A stretch of 5,650 bases of DNA from Sphingomonadaceae bacterium (GTDB lineage Bacteria > Pseudomonadota > Alphaproteobacteria > Sphingomonadales > Sphingomonadaceae), in contig JAFAZM010000361.1 of assembly GCA_019239785.1 (NCBI GenBank), forward strand, positions 1 through 5,650. The letters are read 5' to 3'. Below the pieces are notes generated by a model. It ran no database searches and had not been told where the DNA came from. It saw nothing but the letters and a program-made list of their open reading frames with translations. Each line of letters starts with the position of its first letter. The stretch's first letter is position 1. Below are positions 5,262-5,650 of the stretch, in pieces. The position numbers were made by a program, and so were the translations under genes.

Positions 5262-5363
5262 TTGTCCAATCGGTCTTCGGACCGAGCGGATTTGAAGGCT
5301 ACGAGCTTCGGCTACGAGCTTTCAGGGAGCCCCGCCGGGTCAAACCGGCGGGGCTTACTTTTT
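5262..5363 (+). ncRNA. Candidate EcfG-dependent small RNA, about 100 nt
   Basis: No reading frame explains this stretch, but it folds neatly on the + strand. Hairpin 1 (5270-5285) is UCGGUC-UUCG-GACCGA, which can extend by UCC/GGA across a 2x2 internal loop. Hairpin 2 (5293-5324) pairs UGAAGGCU with AGCUUUCA, has a symmetric ACG/ACG internal loop, then AGC-UUCG-GCU. Both carry the extra-stable C(UUCG)G tetraloop, which exists only when this strand is transcribed. Hairpin 3 (5328-5355) is an 11-bp GC-rich stem followed by UUACUUUUU, an intrinsic terminator. An EcfG-type promoter sits at the right distance upstream. Caulobacter GsrN is a known sigma-T-dependent small RNA; I cannot tell whether this is a homolog. 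Targets are unknown. An alternative is that hairpin 3 merely terminates flanking transcripts. Confidence 0.66.
5328..5363 (+). terminator. Intrinsic terminator of the candidate small RNA
   Basis: AGCCCCGCCGG (5328-5338) pairs with CCGGCGGGGCT (5345-5355) around a GTCAAA loop, followed by TTACTTTTT. The T-run is only on the + strand side. Read from the minus strand, after the PspC gene, the stem is followed by CCCTGAAAG, so it would be a weak terminator in that direction. No + strand protein gene lies upstream, which is why an RNA gene is proposed. Confidence 0.8.
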
Positions 5364-5380
5364 GGGCGACAGGTCCCGGG

Positions 5381-5650
5381 TTAGGCGGCGACCGGAAGCA
5401 GTTCGGACTCGTTGTCGGCGCGCAGAGGCTGCTGCGCCGTCTCGACGGCCTCGACCGCGGCCTCGGCCTCGACGACCTTGGGCTGGCGTGGATTGGGGAC
5501 GATCACGCGCGACACCAGGACGACCAAGCCGAGGCCCAGATAGGCGCCGATCGCCGCGACCGGATTGAGGAACAGGCTGGCGCCGAGCGCGACCCGGAGC
5601 AGCAGCGGGTTGAAGCGGAAATCCTCGCCGAGCGCCTCGCAAACGCCAAG
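5381..5650 (-). CDS. PspC-domain membrane protein, 3' part
   Basis: The visible 89 residues start inside the gene. They begin LGVCEALGEDFRFNPLLLRV, matching the PspC pattern GVCxGLAxYFxxxPxLxRL, followed by a hydrophobic helix (about 20-50, with LNPVAAIGAYLGLGLVVLV) and RVIVPNP, the usual IVP end of the domain. A charged Glu/Ala-rich tail of about 35 residues (KVVEAEAAVEAVE to LLPVAA) closes the protein. PspC proteins are inner-membrane components of the phage-shock or envelope-stress response, though single-domain relatives are often uncharacterised. The other overlapping minus-strand frame (5355-5642) is an Arg-rich shadow and is not used. The start and any promoter are outside the window. 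Confidence 0.85.
   Translation of the reverse strand, partial: LGVCEALGEDFRFNPLLLRVALGASLFLNPVAAIGAYLGLGLVVLVSRVIVPNPRQPKVVEAEAAVEAVETAQQPLRADNESELLPVAA

Noticed and set aside
5245..5275. tRNA T-arm read on the minus strand from GGGTTCAAC
   Set aside because: The flanking bases do not form a T-stem, and no D-arm, anticodon arm or acceptor stem can be drawn.
5355..5642. 95-aa Arg-rich minus-strand frame
   Set aside because: The overlapping frame ending at 5381 encodes a clear PspC domain; this one is its shadow.

Overview
The window is GC-rich and looks chromosomal, from an alphaproteobacterium, most likely a sphingomonad. This rests on the ribosomal protein sequences, on small hypothetical proteins resembling ones I associate with sphingomonads, and on two sites matching the EcfG general-stress promoter consensus (GGAAC-N16-CGTT), a system restricted to alphaproteobacteria. 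No mobile element, CRISPR array, rRNA or tRNA gene was seen.

Layout from right to left, the direction in which most genes are read. The 3' part of a PspC-domain membrane protein gene lies at 5381-5650 (-). An intergenic region of about 420 nt follows (4958-5380). It holds a candidate small RNA on the + strand (about 5262-5363) with its own EcfG-type promoter, and a candidate L1-binding leader in front of rplK. rplK-rplA (4957-3823, -) come next and end in a strong intrinsic terminator (3763-3796). A 47-aa two-helix membrane protein gene (3531-3674, -) follows, also behind an EcfG-type promoter. Its 3' end faces a secreted protein gene with a faint acetoacetate-decarboxylase-like pattern (2658-3521, +), and a perfect 17-bp palindrome sits at that junction. 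Divergent from the secreted protein gene is a single-pass membrane protein with a Pro/Ala tail (2113-2517, -), followed by a YkgJ-type cysteine-cluster protein (1253-2038, -). The latter converges on a small secreted cysteine-containing protein (849-1256, +), and the two share the four bases TTAA as stop codons. The left end holds a sigma70-type promoter, a long structured leader and nearly all of rplJ (L10, 1-491, -).

Two themes stand out. First, the usual rplK-rplA-rplJ-rplL cluster is split by about 3.3 kb of unrelated genes. rplKA has its own terminator, and rplJ has its own promoter and leader, so each half appears to be controlled separately. Second, two EcfG-type promoters lie in intergenic DNA on either side of rplKA. 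One drives a small membrane protein and the other a compact RNA with two C(UUCG)G hairpins and a terminator. The EcfG-linked small RNA is the strongest candidate here for something undescribed.
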